Numbered from the stretch's first letter, positions 35,935-48,041 are shown. The stretch is DNA of 64,000 nucleotides from Phyto melanocephala (GCA_941918925.1 OW799235.1:101945947-102009946); one strand, 5' to 3'. Program-made: numbers and translations. The notes: a model not told the origin generated them from the sequence alone.

Positions 35935-37566
35935 AAACTATGCATTTTTAATTACTTATTAGTATCAGTTTGATGATTGGAGCATAATTAAATAATTTGT
36001 TAATTGATTGTATTAATTTCGTAATTGAATTTGATATTTATTTTTGGCTTTATTTTTTTAATTTAGAATATTAATATATTATTTCTATATTACCTAAGTA
36101 AAATGCATTTTCGAAACCAGCTACAATTTTATCATCAGCACTCTTCAGCGGTATACTTATAAGTAGTTTGAAAGTACTATTTCTATTTGACAAAAGTTGT
36201 ACTGTATTTTTTTAGAAAAGGCTTCACCTTAAATTTTTTTAAATTAATACAGCAGTAGTTCTTTATAAAAAGAATTTTGTAATAATATATTGTTTAATAA
36301 GCCTTTAAAAAACTTTAGAATTTATTATGAATATGTGAGTTATTCACTAGATTATTATAGAGTTTGTATTATTTCGATTAACGTGATGATTACTATTAAG
36401 AGTCTCCATTATGTTATTGATTTAAGTTCTTGAGAAACTCTGAATTTGAACAAGTTTCTTTATGTTGTTTTTTATATCTGGATTTTTTTTGTTTATAAAA
36501 ATAAAACGATAAACAACATTTATATGAAAATTGATTTTATTTGGAAAATTTTCAACATATCGAAAGTTAATTATATGTTGCCAACAATTTAAAGGCATTT
36601 ACGTAATTTTGATATTTATTTTAATTGTCTCGAATTTCGTTGTTGTTAAATTTCGTAAAAAATAAACAATCATTTAATTTGTATTATTTTTTTAATGTTG
36701 CGAAATTTTATGACAGCATCCGACCTGTCATATATCTGTAGTTTGTTTATATGTGCTTGTGCGTACATCATATGTATGCATGTAATTAAAATATCTAAAT
36801 TCTAGCACTACTTGTTATTTAGTACATATTTATCATGTGTTTCAATCTTTATGTTAAAATAAAAACTTAAAAAATATTTGTTATTTGGCCTTATTTGAAA
36901 ATTCTTTCTTAATACAAATTTAACGTCCACGAGCGTTAAATAAACAACACACATATCCGTCATCAATCTTACCCTTTTAATTAATACGAAAAAATTGTAA
37001 TGTCAACATATTCATGTATACACATATGCATACATACTTATGTGTAAAAAATATACAAATTTACACCGTACAAGTAGTAATTTTTGTTGTATAATTTGAA
37101 AACCTGTGCACAAGGTCTTCAGATCGTCTGACATTTATATTAAATTTATAAATTTGATTATAATGTTCCCAAAAATTTATTAAAAATTTTTTTTAAGAAA
37201 TTGTGTAATTTATTGAACAATTCTTTTGGTGAAATGAGATGATTAGTGAAACATTTTCTATTGAAGAGAAAATGTGTCGTAATTTATAGACTGTAAAATT
37301 AAGAGTTAATTGCATGTGAGTTTATTTTATCAGTAGTTTTTTTTGCTCGATTTTTAATTGTGTAGGAGATGAGACTCGGTTTAAGTATGGATGACGACGT
37401 ACATTAAAATAAAGGGATCCAAACCAGACAGAATAGTCCAAGTTGACCTCAATTATTTTAATATGTAAATTAATTTATTAATATGGGGCTTGAACTAACT
37501 GCTGTTATATTCGCCCTCATATAATAAATTATTTTATATATATATATTAATAAAAAAATAAGGTAT
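35935..37566. other. Non-coding stretch
   Basis: AT-rich DNA with the R2 fragment at 36090-36165. Nothing else could be supported up to the Gypsy element. Confidence 0.45.
36090..36165 (+). repeat. Dispersed AT-rich repeat (family R2), copy 2
   Basis: AATGCATTTTCGAAACCAGC and ATCATCAGCACTCTTCAGCG match copy 1 at 2265-2325 closely. Confidence 0.6.
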
Positions 37567-37570
37567 CAAT

Positions 37571-37960
37571 TTTTTAGGCGTGTTTATTGATCAAGATCTC
37601 AGTATGGAATGAATGTAATTTTAGTTTGATCTATTCTTATATTTAAATTTTATGAAATGACAAAATAAAGTACAGAATTGAGTGAATGTTATAATTGAGA
37701 AACAAACAGTTACAAAATGATTTTTAACATATGTATTAAAGAGCAAATGAGTGGAATTGTTTTTAAAGTAAATGATATAAATTTAAGAATTACACTCAAT
37801 GATACTTGTTAAAATAAAATACAGTAAAAGCAAAAATAATCATGACACAATTAAACAAAATATAAACAATAAAAATTTATAAAACATAAAAGCAATAATA
37901 TTGTAAATATAATAAACATAAAAACTTCATTTAATATTTATATAAGGATCATTCACGTTA
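37571..37960 (-). repeat. 3' LTR of the Gypsy element
   Basis: Identical by inspection to 42260-42649. The plus strand begins TTTTTAGGCGTG and ends TTCACGTTA. On the coding strand the terminus may be TGTAAC rather than TAAC; I set the end by the CAAT target duplication. Confidence 0.9.
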
Positions 37961-37963
37961 CAA

Positions 37964-37974
37964 CCTCCCCCTCT
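37964..37974 (-). promoter_or_regulatory. Polypurine tract
   Basis: AGAGGGGGAGG on the minus strand, immediately before the 3' LTR: the usual primer for second-strand DNA synthesis. Confidence 0.75.
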
Positions 37975-38008
37975 GCCTCAGCTATCGTCACGATGATGTG
38001 GCAGGATC

Positions 38009-39868
38009 TCAGTAGTATTTGCTATGTTGTCGTTGTCGTAGGGATTTACGTCTGCTATCTGAATTCTGTAATATGTTATCAGTCGTTGTTGTTAATCGTA
38101 GCCTATTATCTTCAGTAGAACTTTGTTTTGTTGCTATTGTATCAAGGTCGTTTACATTTGTTGTCGTTTGAATTTGAGTGTTGGTTATAGTGTTTCTATC
38201 GGTTGCAGGACGACCACGTCGTCGTATGGGATAAATTGGTTTATCTGTGGATTTATCGTACGGTGTTAAATCAGATGCATGATAAGTTGCTAGTGGTGTG
38301 TTCGGGTTTTCTTCTGCAGCTATAGTATAACAAGTTCCTCTTTTGTTTATTATTTTATATGGACCATCTCGACGAGGTATAAACTTTGCTGTTATGTCTT
38401 TTGAAGCATTACTTAGCACATGGGTTGCCACTAGAACTTTGTCACCAATTTTAAAATCAACTTGTGGTCTTCGCTTTAAATTTGCATAAACTTGGTTATG
38501 GTCTTGCATTTTTTCGACAGCTTCTTTAGCTGTTTTAAGCGTATCAGCAAGTCTTAACAAATGTGGTGTGATCTGCGGAATAAAATTCTCGGACACAATA
38601 ATAGACCTCAAGTCATAATGTGCTTCCAAGGGACTTCTTAATTCTCTACCAAAAGTTAAGTATGCTGCTGAGAAACCAGTACTCTCACATTTTGAAGTAT
38701 TCATTGCGAAACGTATCATCGGTAGTTTTAAATGCCACATTGTGTGTTCTTTACCAACACAAATTGCTAATTGTGTTTTTAGGTCACGATTTTTTCTTTC
38801 TACTGGGTTTGCCTCAGGGTGGTAAACAGGAGTAAAAGTTTGATCAATGCCCAAACAAAAAGTTAGCTGTTGCATAATCGCAGAAATAAATTGACAGCCA
38901 TTATCTGTATGTATTCTCCTTGGAACACCATAACGCAAAATAATTTCATTTAAAATAATAGTTGAACAATTCTCTGCCGTAGCTTCTTTCAACGCAAACA
39001 ACTCCACCCAACGGCTACATATATCCTCTATAACTAAGATCCACTGGTGACCTTTATTGGTGCGAGGTAACGGGCCAACAAAATCTATGGCAATAACTTC
39101 AAACCTCTGGTTGCTTGCAACTGTACGATATAAGCCTGCCGGTTTCAAGTTTGTCGCTTTATATTTTTGGCATTCAGTGCAGTTTTTTACATATGCTGCT
39201 ATTTCCGCTCTCATTCCCTGCCAATAATAGTGCGGAACAATACGCCTGATTGTCCTTTCAACACCATAATGTCCTGCAGTAGGATCATCGTGAAATTTTT
39301 GAAGGATAGTGTTTCTCATTGACTTTGGTAATACTAGTTGCCCATTTTCGGAATCTTGATCGGAACAAAAACGATACAATACTCCGTCTATCATTATGTA
39401 TCCGCGACTAGTATATCTATAGAGACTTTCATCATCAGTTTCAAATGATGTTATTATTCTTTTAATTTCTAAGTCTTCTAGTTGCGCCTTTCGTATGTCT
39501 GCTGAACCTTTTCGTGGGAAATCAATAGATATTGAACAACATTCACATGCTATATCCGAGTGATTTTCTATAGGGCAAGGTGGTCTAGATAATGTATCTG
39601 CCACAACATTTTGTCTCCCAGGTGTGTATCCAAATTTAATATTATAAGGTTGCAACTGCAGAGCCCATCTTGCTAAACGGCCAGTAGGCGATTTCAAACT
39701 GAATAGCCATTTTAACGGTTGGTGGTCGGTTAAAACTGATATTTCTGAACCTTCAATATATCCACGAAACTTTTTAACAGCCCAAACAACAGCTAATGCT
39801 TCACGCTCCGTTGTTGAGTAATTCCTTTCAGCTGGAAGAAGTAGACGACTAGCATATTCTATAGGGTG
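38009..39868 (-). pseudogene. pol: Gypsy pol, 3' part: RNase H C-terminus and integrase
   Basis: In the same frame as the upstream piece, after a single TAA (39869-39871). It starts with HPIEYASRLLLPAERNYSTT and TEREALAVVWAVKKF of RNase H; the first methionine of the open stretch is at 39697. Counted from that Met: zinc-binding H136, H143, C173 and C176 of integrase; catalytic D205 (IDFVGP), D265 (TDNG) and E300, giving the D-D-35-E spacing; then a GPY module (RRDGPYKII). It ends with a basic tail next to the polypurine tract. Integrase looks intact over its full length. Whether the stop is a dead mutation or could be read through cannot be told from one copy; a mutation is more likely. Confidence 0.9.
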
Positions 39869-42244
39869 TTAATTTTCTTTCTCCCCCTGGAGTAGAACAG
39901 CTCCGAGTGCATAATTACTTGCATCAGTTTTCAGAAAAAAAGGTTTGTTTTCATCTATTTGTTGTAAAATAGGTGAAGATACCAAACAGCTTTTTAATTT
40001 TTCAAACGAATTTTGTTCTAAATCATTCCATTTCCATTTTATATTTTTCTTAGTTAAATTTGACAAAGGTTTTGAAATTTCCGCAAAATTTGGTATGAAT
40101 CTTCGATACCACGAACATGTTTGTAAAAATGAAATTAATTGTTTTAAATTTTTTGGATGGGGTCTCTGTAGAATAGCTGCAATTTTCTCTTCATCGGGTT
40201 TTAAACCATTTACAGTTAAAACGTGCCCCAGATATTTGACCTCAGGTCTACAAAAGTTGCATTTTTCACGGTTTAATTGGAGCTTAAATATTTTAATTCT
40301 TTCTAATGTTTTTCTTAAATCATTTATGTGGGATTCAAAATCTTTTGAGCAAATAATTATATCATCCAAATAAGCTAATATAACTATTTGTGGCAGTCCA
40401 TTACGAAATTTGTCAACGAGCCTTTGAAACGTTGCTGGTGCATTTTTCAGACCAAAAGGCATTCTGTTAAATACGTAAATGCCAAAAGGGGTTGTAAAAG
40501 CAGTTTTCAGTTTATCTGCATCGGACATTTTAATTTGCCAATATCCTGATTTTAAGTCTATGGTAGACATGAATGACGATACTTTTGCAGCATGTAGCAA
40601 ATCGTCCATTCTTGGTAAAGGATATTTATCAGTTACGGTTATCGCATTTAGCCGACGATAATCAACACATACCCTTATATCGCCAGTTTTCTTTGGAATT
40701 AGCACAACTGGGAACGCCCAAGGTGATTCTATTTCCATAATTATTCCTTGATCTAACATGTTATCAATCTCCACTTTCAGTTTTTCTTTCATTACTGGTG
40801 AAATACGGTATGGAGGACATGAAATAGGCGCATGTATGCCAGTATTAATAGAATGCTCCACATGTGGAATTGTTTCATTCGTATTTTCAAAAACGGATTG
40901 AAATTCTGCCAACAAATTTTCCACAACAAGTTTTTGATCAATTGATAGGTTTTCGCCTTCAGAGCTTTTAAGTTTTAAATCAAACGAATTAATTTCAAAA
41001 ATTTTATTGAATTTTTTAAATGATTTATCATAAGTTTTTGTTCGTTTTAGTGGTGGAAAAAGATCCCAATCGTATACGTCGGTTTCTAAATCATCAGGAA
41101 TACTTCCTTCAAAGATTTTATTAATGCCACCAGGAGAATAGTTATACGTTGATGTACTGTCAATACTTTTAGGGGTACATTTACCGTCGTTATGAGCTGT
41201 GTTTGATTTTTCGAACCAAGTTAAAAAATTATCAACAGTAGTATGTTCGGAAATGTTTGCTTGAGTTAATGGTATAGATTTAATTAAATTAGGTTTATTC
41301 ATCTTAAACTCAAATTGTACGTTAGGATCGTCTTTAAAATGCCAAGTTCTCTGAGCTAAATCAAGCACAATTCCCGTTTGTTCAAGAAAGTCTATGCCAA
41401 TTAAAGTTCGATTTTGACGTGCTTTAGGCAGACAGATGAATCGAATCCGTTTAAGACGTTTTCCAATTAAAATATTTACGATTGTTGAAAAAACGATTTC
41501 TTCACGTGGAACACCATCAGCTAAAATAATTTCTGCTGAAACTTGTTGAAAATCTACATTTTTCTCTTTTAATTTTTGAAATAGCGAAGAACCAGCAACA
41601 CTTGTACGAGCAGCTGTATCAAAATATGCTTCACCATTTAGTCCGTTAATAGATATACCAACCGTCGGAACATCTCTTCCTACTACGGTAGTGTGGACTA
41701 AATTGAAATCTAACTTTTCTGGACTGGTAATTGGATCTCTTTTGTTGCAATGTGGACAACTCGAGCGGTAATAACCGGGTAAACCACAACCGTAACAGTT
41801 TAAAATTGTTTCTTTAGTTTTAGGGTTTCCCCTTCTGTCAGCTTCAATACGTTTAAAGCATGATTCTGATGTGTGGTTCTTTTTCCTACAAAATGAACAG
41901 CGTACATTTAGTTTTTCAGTGACATTGTTTAAATGTGGCCTTGATTCTTTGTTTTCTTCTAAAAGCATTTCAATATCTCTAGCCTTTTGTAGCAATTCTT
42001 GGAAAGAATTAATACCTTCTCTGGGAATCTTTTCTCTTATTGAAAGTAGCAGATGAGAAAAAATTATATTTATCATTGTGTTTTCTGATAAACGTTCAGA
42101 TAATTGCGCAAAAAGTCTTCGCTTTTTACACATAAAGCTATCGGTAGACTCAAAAACTTTCTGTTTTTCTTGATTAATTTCTAAAAATATCCGCCAATCT
42201 GGCTTAGGCGGAGAAAACGCTTTACGTAGCAAATCAATTGCCAT
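39869..42244 (-). pseudogene. gag-pol: Gypsy gag C-terminus, protease, reverse transcriptase and RNase H start
   Basis: A 791-residue open frame. Residues 1-105 resemble the end of a Gypsy capsid (RRLFAQLSERLSENTMINI). Two zinc knuckles follow: C116-C119-H124-C129, and C150-C153-Y158-C163 with Tyr for His. The protease active site is FDTAART at 208-214. Reverse transcriptase spans about 465-640, with SGYWQIKM, FGLKNAPATFQ and the YLDD box at 625-628; RNase H begins with LKTDASNYALGAVL near 772. The first methionine lies 15 bp from the 5' LTR, so most of gag is deleted and the true start is lost. Gag and pol are one continuous frame here. Confidence 0.92.
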
Positions 42245-42259
42245 TTCAAAAGTAATGGC

Positions 42260-42649
42260 TTTTTAGGCGTGTTTATTGATCAAGATCTCAGTATGGAATG
42301 AATGTAATTTTAGTTTGATCTATTCTTATATTTAAATTTTATGAAATGACAAAATAAAGTACAGAATTGAGTGAATGTTATAATTGAGAAACAAACAGTT
42401 ACAAAATGATTTTTAACATATGTATTAAAGAGCAAATGAGTGGAATTGTTTTTAAAGTAAATGATATAAATTTAAGAATTACACTCAATGATACTTGTTA
42501 AAATAAAATACAGTAAAAGCAAAAATAATCATGACACAATTAAACAAAATATAAACAATAAAAATTTATAAAACATAAAAGCAATAATATTGTAAATATA
42601 ATAAACATAAAAACTTCATTTAATATTTATATAAGGATCATTCACGTTA
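42260..42649 (-). repeat. 5' LTR of the Gypsy element
   Basis: Same sequence and orientation as 37571-37960. It should hold the element promoter and polyadenylation signal, but I did not identify an unambiguous TATA box. Confidence 0.9.
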
Positions 42650-42653
42650 CAAT

Positions 42654-43690
42654 TGTATATTTTATTTGATAAATTTTTTCTAATATTATTGGATATTACC
42701 AGGAGATTTTAAAAGTTTTATTTGTCATATGTTTGCGTAGAAATTTATAATTTAATGACATAAGAACTTAAAAAGTTTTTCTTGCTGGCAACTCAAAAAA
42801 TATTTATGCCTAATATGTTCAGTCATATTTTATGATTTTTGCAATATAAAGCTTCTAATTAATATAAATAATAGAAAAATAAAAAGGATTCGGTTGAATA
42901 CGCACATTTGATATAAATAAGTAAAGACAGGGTTCGCATAAGAGTGGTTTTTATGATTTTAACAAAAAATACAAAATTAAAAAATATTTTGTTTCAAAAC
43001 TAAAGCTTATTCAGTACCGCCTTTCCTTCCACGTGGCATATTACCTTATCACACACTTTGTAAAAATTAATTAAAATCTTGCGACTTGCGACAGTATTTT
43101 GTCAAACCCGATAAGTCAAAGTAAAGTTTTCTTTAATAAGTCAGAACTTTAAACTTATCAAAAATATTTTTTAAGAATTCAAACATTATTAAAACAGATC
43201 ATACTTACACAAACTGCCTTAAAGGTTATTCTATTTTTAAAATGTATGCAACATCACAGCAAAATTTAGGTAATGACTTGTTCTCACTAAAGAACATACT
43301 TTTCAATGACTATTACATAACGTCTGTCTTACTAAGAAGTATTTTAGTAATGACTTGATATATAATGAGATACGTAAGCACTTTTTTGCAGACATTTGCT
43401 TAGATACGCACACAATACAATTTCTTATGGCGACATTTGTAAGAAGCCATTTAAATACATAACTTTTAATAATTCTCACTTATTTCAACACGCTTAGGGT
43501 ATAAGTAATAATGGTTTTGAAAACAGAGGTAAAGCCGTAGTAGAAAAGTGATGAATTATAGATTCACTAATTTTTTTAATTTCAAATAAACATATCGCAG
43601 AATAATCAAAGCGAATTCTCGTCATTAAAAGTACGGAACGACTTGTGTAAGTTCATAATATTAATGCGTTATTAAGGTTATTAAAATCAA
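42654..43690. other. Non-coding stretch
   Basis: AT-rich; no open frame or element ends supported. Confidence 0.45.
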
Positions 43691-43695
43691 GTACT

Positions 43696-43842
43696 TATTA
43701 ATTGAAATAAAAGTAAGTACTCATTTAAGTCCCTATTTGTAAGCGAGCGTAATAAGTACTTATACGACTCAATATTTGTAAGCGAGGGTAGTAAGTACTT
43801 ATTTTAGTCCCAATTTGTAAGCGAGCGTGGTAAGTACTTGCC
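43696..43842 (+). repeat. Three tandem units of about 39 bp
   Basis: ATTTGTAAGCGAG starts at about 43735, 43774 and 43813, each followed by GTAAGTACTT or a near variant. It lies just left of a hAT insertion, but outside its target duplication. Confidence 0.75.
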
Positions 43843-43879
43843 TCCAATCACATCGCTATGTTAAAATAATGGTCTTAGG

Positions 43880-44941
43880 CATAGCTGTCAGATTTGACGA
43901 TTTATCGTCTTTTTGACTATTTTACATGCTAAAAATTACATGTTGACGATTTGACGATTTATGTTTTATTTTTGACGTTTTTCAAAAATTCAAGTTCCCA
44001 ACTGTTTTCATTTCTTTTATGTCAAATTTAAACTAAATAAAAATAATTTGTAATGGGTTTTTATGTTATTTATAATAGAACAGAGTGAAAGAGATAAATC
44101 TATCATTATTTTTTGTGTTTGTGTAGATAATTTTTCCACTTTGTACATTTTTACCATATGTAGTATATGCCACATTTTATCAGCTGATACCTACAACACG
44201 AACATATAAATTTGGAAACGCGTTTAAAACAATTTTAGTTTTTTAAGTAAATTTATTTAAAATAAGTGACAAGTTAATATGCTTAAATACTTGAAAAAAT
44301 TTTAAGTTCTTTTTAATTATACATTAAAACCTTAAAAATCAAACATTATATTTTCAATAGAAAACCAAGATGATGAAAATTGTAGCAGCTCTTCCTCTGT
44401 AAGTAGAAATTTCATCCATTTTTTATACAAAACTTTGTAGTAGCTAAAATTAAATTTTAATGGTGTTTTTCACAGGTAACCAACAAGAGAAGAAAATTAA
44501 GGAAGACTGGTTTGCAGATCCAGAAATAAATTTATGGGCTGAAAAGCGAAACGATGTAGTTTATTTTGGCATTGTGCTCGTCTTACGCTTGTCTAAAGCT
44601 ATATTAAACGGTAGAAACTTTAGCAATAAATGATTATAATTATTTGTCATATAGTCCAAAAAATGCAGCCAATTTATTATTTTTTGTATTTATTTTTCGA
44701 AATTAACTCTAAATTGTATTATATTTATTGTCATGTTAACTTAAAAGGGTCTAATAATACCACTGGTCTTTCTAGATTTAAAAGGTTTGTTATGTTATGC
44801 ATTAAATAAAAATGTATTGTTTTGAAAAATTCGTTTCTTTATTGTGACGTTTTTATGACGATATGAGTAAACCATTTGACGATTTTGACCATTTTTTTCC
44901 CAAATTAGACGATTTTACCCCTATTAAATCTGACAGCTATG
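43880..44941 (+). mobile_element. Non-autonomous hAT element, 1,062 bp, with 8-bp target duplication
   Basis: The ends CATAGCTGTCAGATTT and AAATCTGACAGCTATG are perfect inverted repeats. GTCTTAGG flanks both sides (43872-43879 and 44942-44949). Subterminal copies of TGACGATTT occur on both sides, near 43896 and 43945 on the left and 44876 on the right, probably transposase binding motifs. The interior keeps a short piece of coding sequence (44340-44633), so it derives from a full-length hAT by internal deletion. Confidence 0.9.
44340..44633 (+). pseudogene. N-terminal remnant of a hAT transposase (BED-finger region), two exons
   Basis: Exon 1 (to 44398) ends NQDDENCSSSSS at a GTAAGTAG donor. 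A TTTTTCACAG acceptor ending at 44475 joins it in frame to GNQQEKKIKEDWFADPEINL and WAEKRNDVVYFGIVLVL, ending NFSNK and stop at 44631-44633. The W-x(2)-DPE-x(3)-W pattern resembles the start of hAT BED zinc fingers, but the zinc-binding Cys and His are not present. The rest of the transposase is deleted. Assignment rests partly on its position inside a hAT element. Confidence 0.5.
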
Positions 44942-44949
44942 GTCTTAGG

Positions 44950-45842
44950 TGCCAAATTGTAAGTAGTGAAAAGCTTCTTTTTAGTACTGTCGACTCAGCA
45001 TTTTGTAGAGTTTTGCAAAGATATTTTATATCATTCATAACACGTTTTAATATATTCAACTAAGCAAGCATATTAAAGTTTCAACAAAATTTACTTTATG
45101 TTCCGATTATCTGTCGCCAATATAATAACTATTGTTTGTAATAATTAACAAATAATTTTAAAAAGATTACAATAAAGAGAAACAAAGTTTAATTAGTATT
45201 ATAAATTTTAAAAGCAAAACAGTACTACTGGGACGTTTTAACAGCAGGATGCCTGCAAATAAATATTAAAGATTTAGTGTTGTTAATTGTGTGGGGTTAT
45301 TTTTAATCGAATAAAGTGTGTGTTTTTCAAGAGACTGGTATCATTTAAAAAAATCATCTATTATTAGAATTAATAAAATATATTTTTGAAAATTTTCTTT
45401 CGAAAAAGGAAGTAACAATTATTGACATTTACAGACTTTATATTATAGTTAAAAAGAATTGTTTGGTAGAGAATGATAGAGAGGGGAATTATGAAGGAAA
45501 GAAAATAAAGTAGAATAATCCTCTAGCTAAATATTAAACTAGTAACGTTTTTAACCAGTCATATAGCTAAGTAGTTGTAACGAGACTTAGTATTGCCTTA
45601 AAATAAATAACATCGACAAATTTAAGAAATATGTGGTTTTCAAACATAAATTTTATTAATATCGACGTAAGAGCGTGAAAATTTAAAACCCACATACACA
45701 GATTCAAATCCCGGCTGGGAAAATAAAAATTTCATAGCGCTTGATGCTTAAATTGCTGTCTAAAATATATATTAATCTTTTTTTAATTTGTGTGAGGTGA
45801 CTACACAAACTCACCACCCTATAACGATAACTAGCATTTAAG
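44950..45842. other. Non-coding stretch between two hAT elements
   Basis: AT-rich DNA. No gene supported. Confidence 0.45.
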
Positions 45843-45850
45843 CTAGTATA

Positions 45851-47411
45851 CAGCGTTGTCAACTCGGTGATTTTATCACCGTTTTTGGTGATTTTTAACA
45901 TTTAGAAAGCGGAAAAATTGTGAGTCAGTGCTTGGTGATTTTTTTTTTTAGTTTTTAGTGATTTTCTTTTTATTTCGGTGACACCAAACACTAAAATTCA
46001 AATTAATTAATTGAAAAAAATTTTTTGTAAGTGTAAATTTATATACATACTACCAAAATGTAATTTATAGTACAATTACATGCAACTCGGCAAGAAAATA
46101 ATATTACACTAAAAATTTAATTATTTATAAGATAATTGATTGCCCAGAAAGTTTTTGTTTCAAAATGTCTAACTTTATACATATGTATATGCATTTGAGG
46201 TGAATGTGAATAAAAGAAATTCCTCTTTCTTTTGAGATCATCTTATAAATGATTAAACCTTAAAGCAAACTTTTAGCGTCCCACGACTTTAAACGTTTAA
46301 AAATTTTACCAGAAAACCTTGAAATTTTGAGTAAAATTAACATAATTAATGTTAGAAATGTTTTATCACATACAAAAGAAGATATTTTACCGTTACCAAT
46401 GGCAAAATATTGAATCCAGTCGATTTTTGGATTGAAGTTAAATCGTACAAAGATGCAGTTAACTTAAATCCCTTTGAAGCATTAGCTAATATTGCCGTTA
46501 AACTTTTGTCGCTCCCATGAATGTGTTTAAATCTAAAATTCGCAACCGAATGTCTTTAAATTCAGTTAATGCCTTACTTCACATTAAAAGTGGGCTTAAA
46601 CGGGAAAATTCCTGTTGTGAAACCTACCAAATAGCTGATGAAGTAAATATTCTGATTAATAGCAATGATATTTATAAAGCATTACAATTTGAAATTAAGA
46701 CTATGTTGTGGCCAGATGATAGTGATAATAATGAAGAAATAATAGACTTTAACATTGATATTTGATATTATTTACACAGAGAAAAGCTTAAATCCTAATC
46801 GAATTATTTAACTGCAAGTTTATTAAAATTTTTCATAATTTTTAGTTAGAAATAGTTCTATTTAATTACTCTAATATGTAATATAAAAATATTTAAATAT
46901 TAAATAATAGTTTGTACTTATTTGGTGAATAATTTCTTTAATATTTTGTACAACAAATTCACATATGTTTATTAAACGTCGTATAAATGCATCAGGTATG
47001 GAAAAATTAATCCTGTCGTAATTTTTTCTAAGTGTTGAAATAAATTTCTTACAATGCATCACTCCTGTGATATATTGTGAATTGATAATTACTTTAATAA
47101 TTAAATATTTTTGTTCTTTTTTCCAATGTTTTTGTTTATTTTTATTTACATATAAATATATGTATCTATGTAAATCTGTACTGACTGACTAAAAGATATT
47201 CGTTGTTTGATTTTTGTAAATTTTTTTGTTATTTATTCTGATATTCATTTAAAAATGTATTATTTGTAAAGAAATTTATATAAATGTATAATTTTATTAA
47301 ATAAATTAAAAAAATAATTTACAAATTATATATTTAGTGCTTTTTTTTTGAGAATGACGCGTTTTTTCCTGGGTTATGGTGCTTTTTGAAATTTTAAAGT
47401 TGACAACGCTG
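45851..47411 (+). mobile_element. Non-autonomous hAT element, 1,561 bp, with 8-bp target duplication
   Basis: The left end is CAGCGTTGTCAACT and the right end AGTTGACAACGCTG, perfect 14-bp inverted repeats. CTAGTATA flanks both sides (45843-45850 and 47412-47419). Subterminal GGTGATTTT copies follow the left end (about 45864-45980), with TGGTGCTTTTT near the right. It contains a decayed transposase C-terminus (46283-46765). The different ends and subterminal motif show it is a separate family from 43880-44941. Confidence 0.92.
46283..46765 (+). pseudogene. hAT transposase C-terminal remnant
   Basis: Reads FKRLKILPENLEILSKINII, then stop and frame change, FWIEVKSYKDAVNLNPFEAL and IAVKLLSLP, then another frame and MNVFKSKIRNRMSLNSVNAL with LHIKSGLKR. 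This is the hAT dimerisation (hATC) region, whose usual order is L-LP--NA--ER-FS--N--K---RN-L----L--LL-IK. The piece between LLSLP and the asparagine is deleted, which shifts the frame. The last open part is 46517-46765 and ends with an acidic tail (DDSDNNEE). Confidence 0.8.
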
Positions 47412-47419
47412 CTAGTATA

Positions 47420-48003
47420 AAACTAACATGGGTTCTATGATAACCTTATGTTAAAATCTATAATTTGGTATATAAAGAAAGGACATATATGTAGAAAGAA
47501 ATACGTATTTGTGTTTTCGATTGATCGAATAATTTATTCGAATAAATGTTCTATATAGTAATAGGTAGGTAGGTACAAGATATATGATAACATCTTGCTA
47601 ACTATACCACATTTAATCTAAAAGTTTTTAGTTTGGTTTTTTTAAATTTCTCTAAGATTAAGATTTAAATTTAAAAGAAGTATTTTGTATAAAATTGAGA
47701 AATATATTCAAATAGATTCCGATTTTACAACGCAAATTATCGAAATAAATTTAAATTGATCATTTAAGTAAAATTTAATCATTTAAGTTCATTCGAAATA
47801 GAAAATTCAATTTTGCGTATGAGTCTAATGCAGCTTAATTATTCACATCTTCTATACAAACCGCTTCTAATTGAAATTAAGTTTTTTCTTGCGTGTCATG
47901 CTGTGAGGAAATATCACTTACCGAAAGTCATTTGAAATAATTGCATAATGAATGGATATAACATTAACTGCGTGAATTTAATCAGAACGATTAATCTAAA
48001 AGC
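47420..48003. other. Non-coding stretch
   Basis: AT-rich with a short GGTAGGTAGGTA run near 47562-47575, which resembles the SINE tail, but no SINE body is next to it. Confidence 0.45.
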
Positions 48004-48004
48004 G

Positions 48005-48041
48005 TTTAGTTTGTGCGGTAAGAAACATTGAAACAGACGAC
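48005..48041 (+). promoter_or_regulatory. Possible Inr + DPE core promoter
   Basis: TTTAGTTT fits the initiator YYANWYY with A+1 at 48008, and AGACGA starts exactly at +28, the position of the downstream promoter element. The downstream sequence has no clear coding frame. It could be the internal promoter of an old retroelement or chance. Confidence 0.4.

Larger units (their letters stand above)
37571..42649 (-). mobile_element. Ty3/Gypsy LTR retrotransposon, defective
   Basis: Two 390-bp LTRs in the same orientation flank a gag-pol region read on the minus strand. CAAT on both outer sides (37567-37570 and 42650-42653) is the 4-bp target duplication. The LTRs show no difference by eye, which points to a recent insertion. 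The element lacks the 5' leader, primer-binding site and most of gag, because the remaining frame starts only 15 bp from the 5' LTR. One in-frame stop lies in RNase H. There is no env-like frame after integrase. It cannot move on its own. Confidence 0.95.

Noticed and set aside
38620..40661. Plus-strand open frames of 60 to 142 codons
   Set aside because: Antisense to the Gypsy pol reading frame.
43735..43842. 39-bp repeats considered as a CRISPR array
   Set aside because: The units are directly adjacent without unique spacers, in a eukaryotic context.
47562..47575. GGTAGGTAGGTA run resembling the SINE tail
   Set aside because: No SINE body next to it; simple repeat.
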